Positions 9,581 to 17,345 of a DNA stretch of 64,000 nt are shown in pieces. The notes under the pieces were generated by a model. It was not told where the DNA came from and searched no databases. It saw nothing but the letters and a program-made list of their open reading frames with translations. The first letter of the stretch is position 1. Each line of letters begins with the position of its first letter. Position numbers and translations under genes: made by a program. Source of the stretch: Micromonospora marina (lineage in GTDB: Bacteria; Actinomycetota; Actinomycetes; Mycobacteriales; Micromonosporaceae); assembly GCF_900091565.1 (NCBI RefSeq), contig NZ_FMCV01000002.1, positions 62,001 to 126,000 on the forward strand, given 5' to 3'.

Positions 9581-10873
9581 TCAGCGCTCCAGGATCGCTG
9601 TCACGCCCTGTCCGCCTGCGGCGCAGATGGAGATCAGGCCGCGCCCGCTCCCCTTGGCGTCCAGCAGCTTGGCCAGCGTGGCGACGATCCGGCCGCCGGT
9701 GGCGGCGAACGGGTGCCCGGCCGCCAGCGACGAGCCGTTGACGTTGAGCTTGTCCCGGTCGATCGAGCCGAGCGGGCCGTCCAGGCCGAGGCGCTCCTTG
9801 CAGAACTCCGGCGACTCCCAGGCGGCAAGGGTGGCCAGCACCTGCGAGGCGAACGCCTCGTGGATCTCGTAGTAGTCGAAGTCCTGCAGGCTCAGCCCGG
9901 CCCGGGCCAGCATCCGGGGCACCGCGTACGCGGGCGCCATCAGCAGGCCCTCGTCGCCGTGCACGAAGTCGACGGCGGCGGTCTCGGACCAGGAGAACCA
10001 GGCCAGCACCGGCAGGTTGTGCGCCTTGGCCCACTCCTCGGAGGCGAGCAGCACCGTCGACGCGCCGTCGGTGAGCGGCGAGGAGTTACCGGCGGTCATG
10101 GTGGCCCGCTCGGCGTCCGCGCCGGAGGCGCCGAAGACCGGCTTGAGCGAGCCGAGCTTCTCCAGGCTGGTGTCCGGCCGCAGGTTCTGGTCCCGGGTCA
10201 GCCCGAGGTAGGGGGTCATCAGGTCGTCGAAGAACCCCTTGTCGTACGCGGCGGCGAGCCGCTGGTGCGAGCGCAGTGCCAGTTCGTCCTGCGCGGTCCG
10301 GTCCACGTTCCAGCGCAGCGCGGTCCGGGCCGCGTGCTCACCCATCGAGAGCCCGGTACGCGGCTCGGCGTTGCGCGGGATGTCCGGCTTGAACGGCTGG
10401 TGCGGGCGCAGCTTCGCCGCGATCTTGAGCCGTTCGCCGAGCGTACGGGCGGAGTTGAGCTGGAGCAGCGTGCGCCGCATGTCCTCGTTGACGGCGAGCG
10501 GCGCGTCCGAGGTGGTGTCGGCGCCACCGGCGATGCCGACCTCGATCTGCCCGAGGGCGATCTTGTTGGCGACCAGGATGGCGGCCTCCAGTCCGGTGCC
10601 GCAGGCCTGCTGGATGTCGTACGCGGGGGTGTGCGGGTCGAGCCGGGAGCCGAGCACGACCTCACGGGTGAGGTTGAAGTCGCGTGAGTGCTTGAGCACC
10701 GCACCGGCCACGAACTCGCCGATCCGCTCGCCGGCCAGCCCGAACCGGGCGACCAGCCCGTCGAGCGCCGCACCGAGCATGTCCGCGTTCGACGCGTGCG
10801 CGTAGCGCGAGTTGGACCGGGCGAAGGGGATGCGGTTGCCCCCGATGACCGCGACCCGCCGGACACTCTGCAC
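9581..10873 (-). CDS. fadA2: Acetyl-CoA C-acyltransferase (thiolase), FadA2-like
   Basis: Thiolase of 430 aa that would cleave 3-ketoacyl-CoA (or condense acyl-CoAs) in fatty-acid metabolism. The nucleophilic Cys is in QQACGTGLEA, the His of EIHEAFASQ is present, and the C-terminal CAAGGQGVTAILE carries the second Cys. The start is GTG 10873, 6 nt after AGGGAGG. It is divergent from fabG4, with htdX following, which is the same gene set as Rv0243-Rv0242c-Rv0241c of M. tuberculosis. That supports the FadA2 assignment. A TetR-type operator lies in the shared promoter. Confidence 0.9.
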   Translation of the reverse strand: MQSVRRVAVIGGNRIPFARSNSRYAHASNADMLGAALDGLVARFGLAGERIGEFVAGAVLKHSRDFNLTREVVLGSRLDPHTPAYDIQQACGTGLEAAILVANKIALGQIEVGIAGGADTTSDAPLAVNEDMRRTLLQLNSARTLGERLKIAAKLRPHQPFKPDIPRNAEPRTGLSMGEHAARTALRWNVDRTAQDELALRSHQRLAAAYDKGFFDDLMTPYLGLTRDQNLRPDTSLEKLGSLKPVFGASGADAERATMTAGNSSPLTDGASTVLLASEEWAKAHNLPVLAWFSWSETAAVDFVHGDEGLLMAPAYAVPRMLARAGLSLQDFDYYEIHEAFASQVLATLAAWESPEFCKERLGLDGPLGSIDRDKLNVNGSSLAAGHPFAATGGRIVATLAKLLDAKGSGRGLISICAAGGQGVTAILER

Positions 10874-10904
10874 GATCGGCCTCCCTCGAAACTGTTGCCC
10901 AAAC

Positions 10905-10920
10905 CCTACTCGCCAGTAGG
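10905..10920. promoter_or_regulatory. TetR-type operator YTAC-N6-GTAR
   Basis: The palindrome CCTACTCGCCAGTAGG lies 8 bp before the fabG4 ATG and 31 bp before the fadA2 GTG, in the divergent promoter. Its half-sites and spacing match two sites in front of the TetR gene at 19077-19108. Binding by that TetR is inferred. Confidence 0.6.
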
Positions 10921-10928
10921 CTACGCCT

Positions 10929-12287
10929 ATGACCGACAGGTACGCGAGCTTCGTCCAGACAGGGGCCGGTCGCGCGCTGGTCAAGCGCCTCGGGCTGCCC
11001 GACCCGCCCCGACTGCGCCGGCACACGCCGGGCGACCCCCTCGTTCCCGGGCCGGTCCTGCTCGGCTCCTCGGCCGGCGGCCGGATCGCCGAGCCGGCCG
11101 GGAAGATCCTGACCGCCGCCGGGGTCGAGCTGGCCGATCCGGTCGCCGCCCACGACGCCGACCGCCGCTTCGCGGCCCTGGTGTACGACGCCAGCGGCAT
11201 CACCGACTCCGCCGGACTGCGTCAGCTCTACGACTTCTTCCACCCGCAGGCCCGCTCGCTGCTGCCCAGCGGCCGGGTGATCGTGCTGGGCACCCCGCCG
11301 GCCGAGTGCGGCTCTCCCCGGGAGGGTACCGCCCAGCGCGCGCTGGAGGGCCTGACCCGCAGCATCGGCAAGGAGTTCGGCCGGGGCGTGACCGCCCAGC
11401 TCGTCTACGTGACACGCGAGGGTGACGCCGGCACGCCGGTGAGTCTGGAGTCCACGCTCCGGTTCCTGCTCTCCGGCCGTTCCGCGTACGTCTCGGGCCA
11501 GGTCGTGCGCGTCGGCGCCGGCACCGCCGTCGCACCGGCCGACTGGGACCGGCCGCTTTCCGGCCAGGTGGTGCTGGTGACCGGCGCGGCCCGGGGCATC
11601 GGCGCGGCGCTCGCGAAGGTGCTGGCACGCGACGGCGCCCAGGTGGTGGCGCTGGACATCCCGGCGGCCGGGGACGAGCTGGCCGCCGTCGCCAACGACA
11701 TCGGCGGCAGCGCGGTGCAGCTCGACCTGACCGCGCCGGACGCGCCGACACGGCTGGCGGAGCATCTGGCGTCCCGCCACGGCCGGGTCGACGCGGTGGT
11801 GCACAACGCGGGCATCACCCGGGACAAGACGCTGGGCCGGATGGACGCCGACCGGTGGGACTCGGTGATCGACGTGAACCTGTCCAGCCAGGAGCGCATC
11901 AACGACGTGCTGCTGGAACGCGACCTGATCCCGGCCGGTGGCCGGATCGTGTCGGTCTCGTCGATCGCCGGGATCGCCGGCAACCGGGGGCAGACCAACT
12001 ATGCGACGAGCAAGGCCGGCGTGATCGGCCTCGTCGACTCGCTCTCCCCGGTGCTTCGCGAGCGCGGGATCAGCCTGAACGCGGTGGCGCCGGGCTTCAT
12101 CGAGACCCGGCTGACCGCGCGTATCCCGCTGGCCATCCGCGAGGTGGGACGGCGGATGAACAGCATGGCCCAGGGCGGCCTGCCGGTGGACGTGGCCGAG
12201 ACGATCGGCTGGCTCTCCTGGCCGGCGTCCGGCGCGGTGAGCGGCAACGTGGTCCGGGTCTGCGGCCAGAGCCTGCTGGGGGCGTGA
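10929..12287 (+). CDS. fabG4: High-molecular-weight 3-oxoacyl-ACP reductase (FabG4-type SDR)
   Basis: NAD(P)H-dependent ketoacyl reductase of 452 aa, about 200 aa longer than normal FabG. The N-terminal half is the degenerate flavodoxin-like domain of FabG4 proteins. The C-terminal SDR domain starts near residue 215 with the Rossmann motif TGAARGIGAALA, then HNAGITRDK, catalytic Ser in VSSIAGIAG and Tyr/Lys in NYATSKAG. Start is ATG 10929, with no strong Shine-Dalgarno site and the operator only 8 bp upstream, so the transcript may be nearly leaderless. It overlaps htdX by 1 bp. The pair is probably one step of 3-ketoacyl reduction plus dehydration. Confidence 0.92.
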   Translation: MTDRYASFVQTGAGRALVKRLGLPDPPRLRRHTPGDPLVPGPVLLGSSAGGRIAEPAGKILTAAGVELADPVAAHDADRRFAALVYDASGITDSAGLRQLYDFFHPQARSLLPSGRVIVLGTPPAECGSPREGTAQRALEGLTRSIGKEFGRGVTAQLVYVTREGDAGTPVSLESTLRFLLSGRSAYVSGQVVRVGAGTAVAPADWDRPLSGQVVLVTGAARGIGAALAKVLARDGAQVVALDIPAAGDELAAVANDIGGSAVQLDLTAPDAPTRLAEHLASRHGRVDAVVHNAGITRDKTLGRMDADRWDSVIDVNLSSQERINDVLLERDLIPAGGRIVSVSSIAGIAGNRGQTNYATSKAGVIGLVDSLSPVLRERGISLNAVAPGFIETRLTARIPLAIREVGRRMNSMAQGGLPVDVAETIGWLSWPASGAVSGNVVRVCGQSLLGA

Positions 12288-13360
12288 TGGCGAAGGACCA
12301 GAACGACGACCTGAGCCTGCACGATCTGATCGAGGGCCCCACCCGCGACCTGACCGCAGCCCGTGCCGCCGCCCTCGCCCGCACCCAGGCCCGATCCACC
12401 TCCGACGATCATGAAGCTGACGGCACTTCTGAAGATCCACGAGGCAGCCAACCTCATGATCGACGGAGTGAGGGGGCGAGTGAGGGGGCGGGGCCGGGCG
12501 CGCGGCGGCGGGTCGCGTTGGAGCGGCTGCCCGCCAGTGGGGCGCTGTACCGGCGGGCGTTGCTGGGAGTGGTGCCGGGGGTCGGGGGGCGGCGTGGCGG
12601 GGACGTGCCGGGGGTCGAACTCGCCGTCTCCGGGGTCGCCGTGGATCCGGGGCACCTGGCTGGCTACGACCGGGTGTGCGGGTTCCGGCTGACCGACCGG
12701 CTGCCGGCCACGTACCTGCACGTGCTCGGGTTCCCGCTGTCGCTGCGGCTGATGACGAGCCCGGGCTTCCCGATCCCGCTCACCGGCGTGGTGCACGTGG
12801 CCAACCGGATCACCGTGCACCGCCCGGTAGAGGCCGGCGAGACGGTCGACTTCCACACGTACGCGGAGAACCTGCGCCCGCACGAGCGGGGCCGCCAACT
12901 CGACGTGGTGCTCATCGGGTCGATCGGTGGCGAGGAGGTCTGGCGCGGCGTGTCCACGTACCTCGGGAAGGAGCGCGCCGCGGGCGGCGGTCCGCGGCGC
13001 GACCGGGGTGACCGCCCGGCTCCGCCGGCCGCCTCGGCGCGGTGGCGGGTGACGCCCCGGGTGGGTACGGACTACGCCCGCGTCTCCGGCGACCACAACC
13101 CGATCCACACGTCGAAGCTGGGCGCGCGGCTGTTCGGCTTCCCGCGCCCGATCGCGCACGGTATGTGGAGCAAGGCCCGCTGCCTGGCCGCGCTGGAGCC
13201 GCGGCTGTCCGAGACGTACACGGTGGACGTGTCGTTCAAGCTGCCGGTGCCGCTGCCGTCGACCGTGGCGTTCAGCGCCTCGGCGACCGGCGCTGGCTGG
13301 GACTTCGCGCTGCACGGCGCCCGGGACGGGAAACCGCATCTGGTCGGTTCCGTGCGCTGA
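12287..13360 (+). CDS. htdX: MaoC-like double-hotdog hydratase/dehydratase (HtdX-type) with repeat insertion
   Basis: (R)-specific 3-hydroxyacyl thioester dehydratase/hydratase of the MaoC family, 357 aa. The active-site region is plain: GDHNPIHTSKLGARLFGF and PRPIAHGMWSK in the C-terminal hotdog. The N-terminal hotdog spans about residues 95-220. HtdX relatives are about 280 aa; the excess is at the N-terminus. There, residues about 40-60 (STSDDHEADGTSEDPRGSQP) are encoded by a family C palindromic repeat kept in frame. The gene starts at ATG 12287, overlapping the fabG4 stop, so it is co-translated. A strong terminator follows at once. Confidence 0.88.
   Translation: MAKDQNDDLSLHDLIEGPTRDLTAARAAALARTQARSTSDDHEADGTSEDPRGSQPHDRRSEGASEGAGPGARRRVALERLPASGALYRRALLGVVPGVGGRRGGDVPGVELAVSGVAVDPGHLAGYDRVCGFRLTDRLPATYLHVLGFPLSLRLMTSPGFPIPLTGVVHVANRITVHRPVEAGETVDFHTYAENLRPHERGRQLDVVLIGSIGGEEVWRGVSTYLGKERAAGGGPRRDRGDRPAPPAASARWRVTPRVGTDYARVSGDHNPIHTSKLGARLFGFPRPIAHGMWSKARCLAALEPRLSETYTVDVSFKLPVPLPSTVAFSASATGAGWDFALHGARDGKPHLVGSVR
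12404..12464 (+). repeat. Palindromic repeat, family C (copy 2), in frame inside htdX
   Basis: The left half GATCATGAAGCTGACGGCA (12407-12425) and the right half ending CCTCATGATCGAC (about 12464) repeat the 5559-5620 element with more mismatches. It lies wholly within the htdX reading frame near the N-terminus and adds about 20 hydrophilic residues with no stop codon. Confidence 0.75.
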
Positions 13361-13394
13361 GCGAAAGAGGGGACTTGCCGTCCCCTCTTTTCGC
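13361..13394 (+). terminator. Rho-independent-like terminator after htdX
   Basis: A hairpin starts directly after the htdX stop: GCGAAAGAGGGGAC pairs with GTCCCCTCTTTTCGC with one bulged T, across the loop TTGCC. The CTCTTTT run on the right arm helps termination. It isolates the fabG4-htdX transcript from the Nudix gene. Confidence 0.75.
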
Positions 13395-13404
13395 GGCTAA
13401 GTTG

Positions 13405-13434
13405 TTCTCAGATTGAGTTGTTCTCAACCTGAGA
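13405..13434 (+). promoter_or_regulatory. Tandem TTCTCA-N3-TGAG operator-like repeats
   Basis: TTCTCAGATTGAGT (from 13405) and TTCTCAACCTGAGA (from 13421) repeat with a 16-bp period just upstream of the Nudix gene. Each is an imperfect palindrome (TCTCA-N3-TGAG). Their position suits autoregulation by the encoded NrtR-type protein; that link is inferred. Confidence 0.45.
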
Positions 13435-13440
13435 GAGTAG

Positions 13441-14199
13441 GTGGCCGTGAGCGAGCAGGACTTCCTGGCCGGGTACGACCCCCGGGACTACCCGGCGGTC
13501 GCGGTCACCGTCGACGTGGTCGCGCTGACCATCCGCGAGGGCGCGCTGCACCTGCTGCTGATCCGCCGCGGCGCACCGCCCTACGCGGGGCACTGGGCGC
13601 TGCCCGGCGGCTTCGTCCACCCGGACGAGGACCTGGCCGCGGGCGCCCGCCGGGAACTGGCCGAGGAGACCGGCCTCGGCGGCGAGCGCCTGCGCCGGGT
13701 GCACCTGGAACAGCTCGGCAGCTACGGCGCCCCCGACCGCGACCCCCGCATGCGGGTCGTCTCGGTCGCCCACCTGGCGTTCGCCCCCGACCTGCCCGAC
13801 CCGGTCGCCGACACCGACGCCGACGAGGCGACCTGGCTGCCGGTGACCGCGCTGAACAGCCGGCAGCTCGCCTTCGACCACGGCCGGATCATCGACGACG
13901 GGCTTGAGCGCGCCCGCTCCAAGCTGGAGTACACGCCGCTGGCCACCCGGTTCCTCGCCCCCGAGTTCACAGTCACCGAGCTGCGGGAGGTCTACGAGAC
14001 GGTGTGGGGCCACCCGCTGCACGCCGGCAACTTCCACCGCAAGGTGCTCTCGGTGCCCGGCTTCGTGGAGGGCACCGGCGCCAGCACCGAACGCGGCGGC
14101 GCGCGCGGCGGCCCCCGGGCCAAGCTCTACCGCGCCGGAGACGCCCGGCTGCTGCACCCGGCGCTGCTGCGCCCCGCCCGGGAGGAGACGGTGCGGTGA
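13441..14199 (+). CDS. Nudix protein with C-terminal winged helix (NrtR-type)
   Basis: Protein of 252 aa. The N-terminal Nudix domain (about residues 15-150) has the box GGFVHPDEDLAAGARRELAE followed by ETGL, with the REL.EE core intact. Residues about 160-235 (FTVTELREVYETVWGHPLHA, NFHRKVLSVPGFVEGTG) are the winged helix typical of NrtR proteins. Those sense ADP-ribose or related nucleotides and repress NAD-related genes. Start is GTG 13441; GTG 13447 is equally possible. It overlaps the kinase-like gene by 4 bp (GTGA), heading a five-gene run. It could be an enzyme, a repressor or both; the operator-like repeats upstream favour a regulator. Confidence 0.85.
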   Translation: MAVSEQDFLAGYDPRDYPAVAVTVDVVALTIREGALHLLLIRRGAPPYAGHWALPGGFVHPDEDLAAGARRELAEETGLGGERLRRVHLEQLGSYGAPDRDPRMRVVSVAHLAFAPDLPDPVADTDADEATWLPVTALNSRQLAFDHGRIIDDGLERARSKLEYTPLATRFLAPEFTVTELREVYETVWGHPLHAGNFHRKVLSVPGFVEGTGASTERGGARGGPRAKLYRAGDARLLHPALLRPAREETVR

Positions 14200-15083
14200 G
14201 GACCGAGGAGGCGATCCGGCTGGTCACGGCCGACCCGCTGGTACGCGCCGCCGCGGCCGACGCGCTCGTCACCGTCACCACCCGGTGGCGCACGCCCGCC
14301 CCCGCGTACACCGGCGACGTCGCCACCCTGCACGAACGCAAGGAAGGGCCCCTTGTTAACGCCTCCGGTAGAGGAGGGGCCCCTTCTTATCACCTGGCGA
14401 AGGTGACCCGGCACCCCGGCGACAACGACCTGATGGCCCGCGAGGCGCGCGCGTTGCGCCGGATCGCCGAGCACGGCGACGCCCGGCACCTCGCGTACGT
14501 GCCCAAGCTTGTCGACTCCTACCCGGCGCGCGACCCGTCGACGGGCGTGCAACGACAGGTGAACGAGCTGGTGACCGTACCCGGGCTGCACAGCCTGGAC
14601 GACGTGCGCCGCGCGTACCCGGACGGGCTGGACCCGCGCGACGCGGCCTGGATGTGGCGGCGGCTGCTCGTGGCGCTCGGCCTGGCCCACCGGGCCGGCG
14701 TGGTGCACGGCGCGGTGCTGCCCCGGCACGTGCTGATCGAGCCGGACGCGCACGGCGTGGTGCTCGTCGACTGGTGCTTCTCCGCCGACCCGGGCGGGCT
14801 CGTGCCGGCGCTGGTGCCCGGTCACGAGGACTGGTATCCGCCGGAGGTCGCCGAGAAGCGGCAGTGCGGGCCCGGCACCGACATCGCGATGGCCGCCCGC
14901 TGCATGACCTGGCTGATGGGCGACCACGCACCGCGCGAGTTGCGCGCCTTTGCCGACGGCTGCCAGGGCACCGCGCTCGCCACCCGGCCGGACGACGCCT
15001 GGCGGCTGCTGCGCGAACTGGACGAGGTGCTGCACCGGCTGTACGGGCCGCGCACCTTCCGACCCTTCACCCTCAACCCGTAG
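14196..15083 (+). CDS. Degenerate protein-kinase-like protein with in-frame palindromic element
   Basis: Protein of 295 aa with remnants of a Ser/Thr kinase fold: a Lys in YHLAKVTRHP (about residue 67, the beta3 Lys position), a helix-C-like MAREARALRRIAEHGD, and VVHGAVLPRHVLIEPD in place of the HRD catalytic loop. LVDWCFSA stands in place of DFG. The missing HRD Asp suggests a pseudokinase or an atypical enzyme. Bases 14340-14393 are a family A palindromic element read in frame (KEGPLVNASGRGGAPSYH) in the beta2-beta3 region. The element's usual TAA is here TAT. It starts at GTG 14196, overlapping the Nudix stop, and ends 10 nt before the VWA gene. Confidence 0.75.
   Translation: MRTEEAIRLVTADPLVRAAAADALVTVTTRWRTPAPAYTGDVATLHERKEGPLVNASGRGGAPSYHLAKVTRHPGDNDLMAREARALRRIAEHGDARHLAYVPKLVDSYPARDPSTGVQRQVNELVTVPGLHSLDDVRRAYPDGLDPRDAAWMWRRLLVALGLAHRAGVVHGAVLPRHVLIEPDAHGVVLVDWCFSADPGGLVPALVPGHEDWYPPEVAEKRQCGPGTDIAMAARCMTWLMGDHAPRELRAFADGCQGTALATRPDDAWRLLRELDEVLHRLYGPRTFRPFTLNP
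14340..14393 (+). repeat. Family A palindromic element, in frame inside the kinase-like gene
   Basis: 54 bp starting AAGGAAGGGCCCCTT. The second unit, GGAGGGGCCCCTT, begins 31 bp after the first GGAAGGG. It is exactly 18 codons. Compared with other copies, CTTAAC in unit 2 has become CTTATCAC, which removes an in-frame TAA. Confidence 0.9.
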
Positions 15084-15093
15084 GGAGGCTGCC

Positions 15094-16065
15094 ATGGGCA
15101 GTGGAATCTGGTCCACCGACGTGTACGACGCCGCCGACCGGTACCGACGCCGCACCGGCAGGAGCGCGTTCTCGTACAGCGACAGCGGCGCCCGGAAGGT
15201 GCACCCGGCGCTCGACCCGCGCGACGCGCTGCGGGAGAGCCGCGACTCCGCCGAGCACCCGCAGTCGACCCCGATCGCCGTGCTGTTCGACGTCACCGGC
15301 TCGATGGGCCACGTGCCAAGGGTGCTGCAGAGCAAGCTGCCGCAGCTGCTCGGCCTGCTGCTGCGCCAGGGGTACGCGAAGGACCCGCAGGTCATGTTCG
15401 GCGCGATCGGCGACGCCACCTGCGACCGGGTGCCGTTGCAGGTCGGCCAGTTCGAGTCCGACAACCGGATGGACGACGACCTCGGCCGGATCGTGCTGGA
15501 GGGCGGCGGTGGCGGCCAGATGACGGAGTCGTACGAGCTGGCGCTGTACTTCATGGCCCGGCACACGGCCACCGACAGCTGGGACAAGCGCGGCCGGCGC
15601 GGCTACCTGTTCATCATCGGCGACGAGCTGGCGTACCCGGCGGTGAAGACCGCCGAGGTGGCCCGGCTGATCGGCGACGATCTGCGCGAGGACATCCCGG
15701 TCCGGCAGGTGGTGGACGAGGTGACCGCGCGCTGGGACACCTACTACCTGCTGCCCGCCGGCAGCCACTACGCGGGCAACCGCAAGGTGCTGGACTTCTG
15801 GCGCGGCCTGCTCGGGCAGAACGCGGTCGAGCTGGACGACCTGGACGCGGTCTGCGAGACGATCGCGCTCACCGTCGGGCTCGGCGAGCAGGCCATCGAC
15901 CTGGACGCCGGGCTGCGCGACCTGGACCGGGCCGGCTCCACCGCCACCCGTACGGTCTCGAAGGCCCTGGCGCGGCTCGACTCGGGCCGCCGCACGGTGG
16001 CGACGCTGCCGTCCAGCCCGGCGCTGCCGTCCAGCCCGGCCGACGGCGGGGTCACCCGGCTGTGA
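15094..16065 (+). CDS. VWA-domain protein
   Basis: Protein of 323 aa, cytoplasmic by lack of signal or membrane segments. The VWA fold is recognised from the MIDAS-like motif AVLFDVTGSMGHVPRV (about residue 62-77, DxTGS) and the following helices KLPQLLGLLLRQGY. GRRGYLFIIGDELAYP gives another central strand. Tandem LPSSPA repeats lie near the C-terminus. Start is ATG 15094 after AGGGAGG. It overlaps the PurA-like gene by 4 bp (GTGA) and follows the kinase-like gene by 10 nt. Such VWA proteins often act as scaffolds with AAA or kinase partners; a specific role is not known. Confidence 0.85.
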   Translation: MGSGIWSTDVYDAADRYRRRTGRSAFSYSDSGARKVHPALDPRDALRESRDSAEHPQSTPIAVLFDVTGSMGHVPRVLQSKLPQLLGLLLRQGYAKDPQVMFGAIGDATCDRVPLQVGQFESDNRMDDDLGRIVLEGGGGGQMTESYELALYFMARHTATDSWDKRGRRGYLFIIGDELAYPAVKTAEVARLIGDDLREDIPVRQVVDEVTARWDTYYLLPAGSHYAGNRKVLDFWRGLLGQNAVELDDLDAVCETIALTVGLGEQAIDLDAGLRDLDRAGSTATRTVSKALARLDSGRRTVATLPSSPALPSSPADGGVTRL

Positions 16066-17321
16066 ACCACGTGACGGTGGTCGACCTCGGCTACGGCGAC
16101 GCCGGCAAGGGCACCGTGGTGGACCTGCTCTGCGCCACCCGGCAGGTGCACACGGTGGTCCGGTTCAACGGGGGCGCGCAGGCGGCGCACAACATCGTCC
16201 TGCGCGACGGGAGGCACCACACGTTCGCGCAGTTCGGCGCCGGGACGTTCCGTCCCGGGGTGCGCACGCACCTGGCGCGGCACGTGGTGGTGGACCCGCT
16301 GGCCCTGGCCGCCGAGGCCGACCACCTCGCGTCGGTCGGCGTGCCCGACGCGCTCGACCGTCTGACAGTGGACGGGGAGGCGCTGCTCGCCACCCCGTAC
16401 CACCGGGCCGCGAACCGGGCCCGGGAGATCGCCCGGGGAGCCGACCGGCACGGCTCCTGCGGGCTCGGGGTGGGCGAGGCGGTCGCGTACGGCCTCGCCC
16501 ACCCCGACGAGGCGCCCCGGGTGGCCGACTGCCACCGCCCGGCGGTGCTGCGCCGGCGGCTGACCGCGCTGCGCGACCGGCTCACCGCCGAACTGGGCCC
16601 GCTGGACGCGCCGCCGGTGGACGACTGCCTGCCCGCGTACGCGGCCTTCGCACGGCGGGTGGCGATCGTCGACCGGACCTGGCTGGCATCCGCGTTGCGC
16701 GCGGGCACCTGCGTGTTCGAGGGCGCGCAGGGGGTGCTGCTGGACGAGTGGCACGGCTTCCACCCGTACACCACGTGGAGCACCACGACGTTCGCCAACG
16801 CCGAGACGCTGCTCGCCGAGGCGGGGATGGCCGGCACCGCGCAGCGGCTCGGCGTCCTGCGGACCACCACCACCAGGCACGGTCCCGGGCCGCTGGTCAC
16901 CGAGGACGCGGCGCTGCCGTTCACCGACCGGCACAACGGGACGAACCCCTGGCAGGGCCGGTTCCGGTTCGGGCACTTCGACGCGGTCGCCCACCGGTAC
17001 GCGCTGGAGGTGGCCGGTGGCGTGGACGGGCTGGCGCTCACCCACGTCGACCTGGCCGGTCCGGAGCTGCGGATCTGCCGCCGGTACGAGGACATGGGCC
17101 GGCTGGTTCCCGGCCCGGCCGGTGACCTGGACCGGCAGGCGGCGCTCACGCAGCGGCTGCTGCGGACCCGGCCGGTGCTGGGCGAGGCGCCCGCCGACTG
17201 GCCGGCTGCGGTTTCGGAGGCGCTGGGCGCACCGGTTGTGCTCACCTCGCACGGGCCCACGGCGCGGGAGAAGGAAGGGCCCCTTGTTAACGCCTTTTGC
17301 AGAGGAAGGGCCCCTGCTTAA
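16062..17321 (+). CDS. Divergent adenylosuccinate-synthetase (PurA) paralogue
   Basis: Protein of 419 aa in the PurA GTPase-ligase family but clearly not the housekeeping enzyme, which is at 26665-27954. The P-loop reads LGYGDAGKGTVVDLL: Asp13 and Lys16 are kept but PurA's Glu14 is Ala. His43 in GGAQAAHN corresponds to PurA His41, CVFEGAQG and TTTTRHGPGP match PurA, while PurA's TKLD guanine motif is THVD. The Pur[10 protein letters not shown] segment is GSCGLGVGE. It may ligate aspartate or another amine to a different nucleotide. The last 17 residues (KEGPLVNAFCRGRAPA then TAA) come from a family A element replacing the natural C-terminus. It is co-translated with the VWA gene. Confidence 0.82.
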   Translation: MNHVTVVDLGYGDAGKGTVVDLLCATRQVHTVVRFNGGAQAAHNIVLRDGRHHTFAQFGAGTFRPGVRTHLARHVVVDPLALAAEADHLASVGVPDALDRLTVDGEALLATPYHRAANRAREIARGADRHGSCGLGVGEAVAYGLAHPDEAPRVADCHRPAVLRRRLTALRDRLTAELGPLDAPPVDDCLPAYAAFARRVAIVDRTWLASALRAGTCVFEGAQGVLLDEWHGFHPYTTWSTTTFANAETLLAEAGMAGTAQRLGVLRTTTTRHGPGPLVTEDAALPFTDRHNGTNPWQGRFRFGHFDAVAHRYALEVAGGVDGLALTHVDLAGPELRICRRYEDMGRLVPGPAGDLDRQAALTQRLLRTRPVLGEAPADWPAAVSEALGAPVVLTSHGPTAREKEGPLVNAFCRGRAPA

Positions 17322-17322
17322 C
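17271..17322 (+). repeat. Family A palindromic element forming the 3' end of the PurA-like gene
   Basis: Starts AAGGAAGGGCCCCTTG; the second unit GGAAGGGCCCCTGCTTAAC follows with a 31-bp period. The TAA at 17319-17321, inside the second unit, is the stop codon of the PurA-like protein. It is read in the same frame as in the kinase-like gene. Confidence 0.9.
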
Positions 17323-17345
17323 ACCGCACCCCCGAGCATGGGTGC

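Noticed and set aside
16062..17321. The PurA-like protein as a phage-type PurZ (2-aminoadenylosuccinate synthetase)
   Set aside because: As I recall, PurZ replaces the catalytic Asp13; here Asp13 is kept. There are no phage genes or other Z-genome genes nearby. The function is left open.
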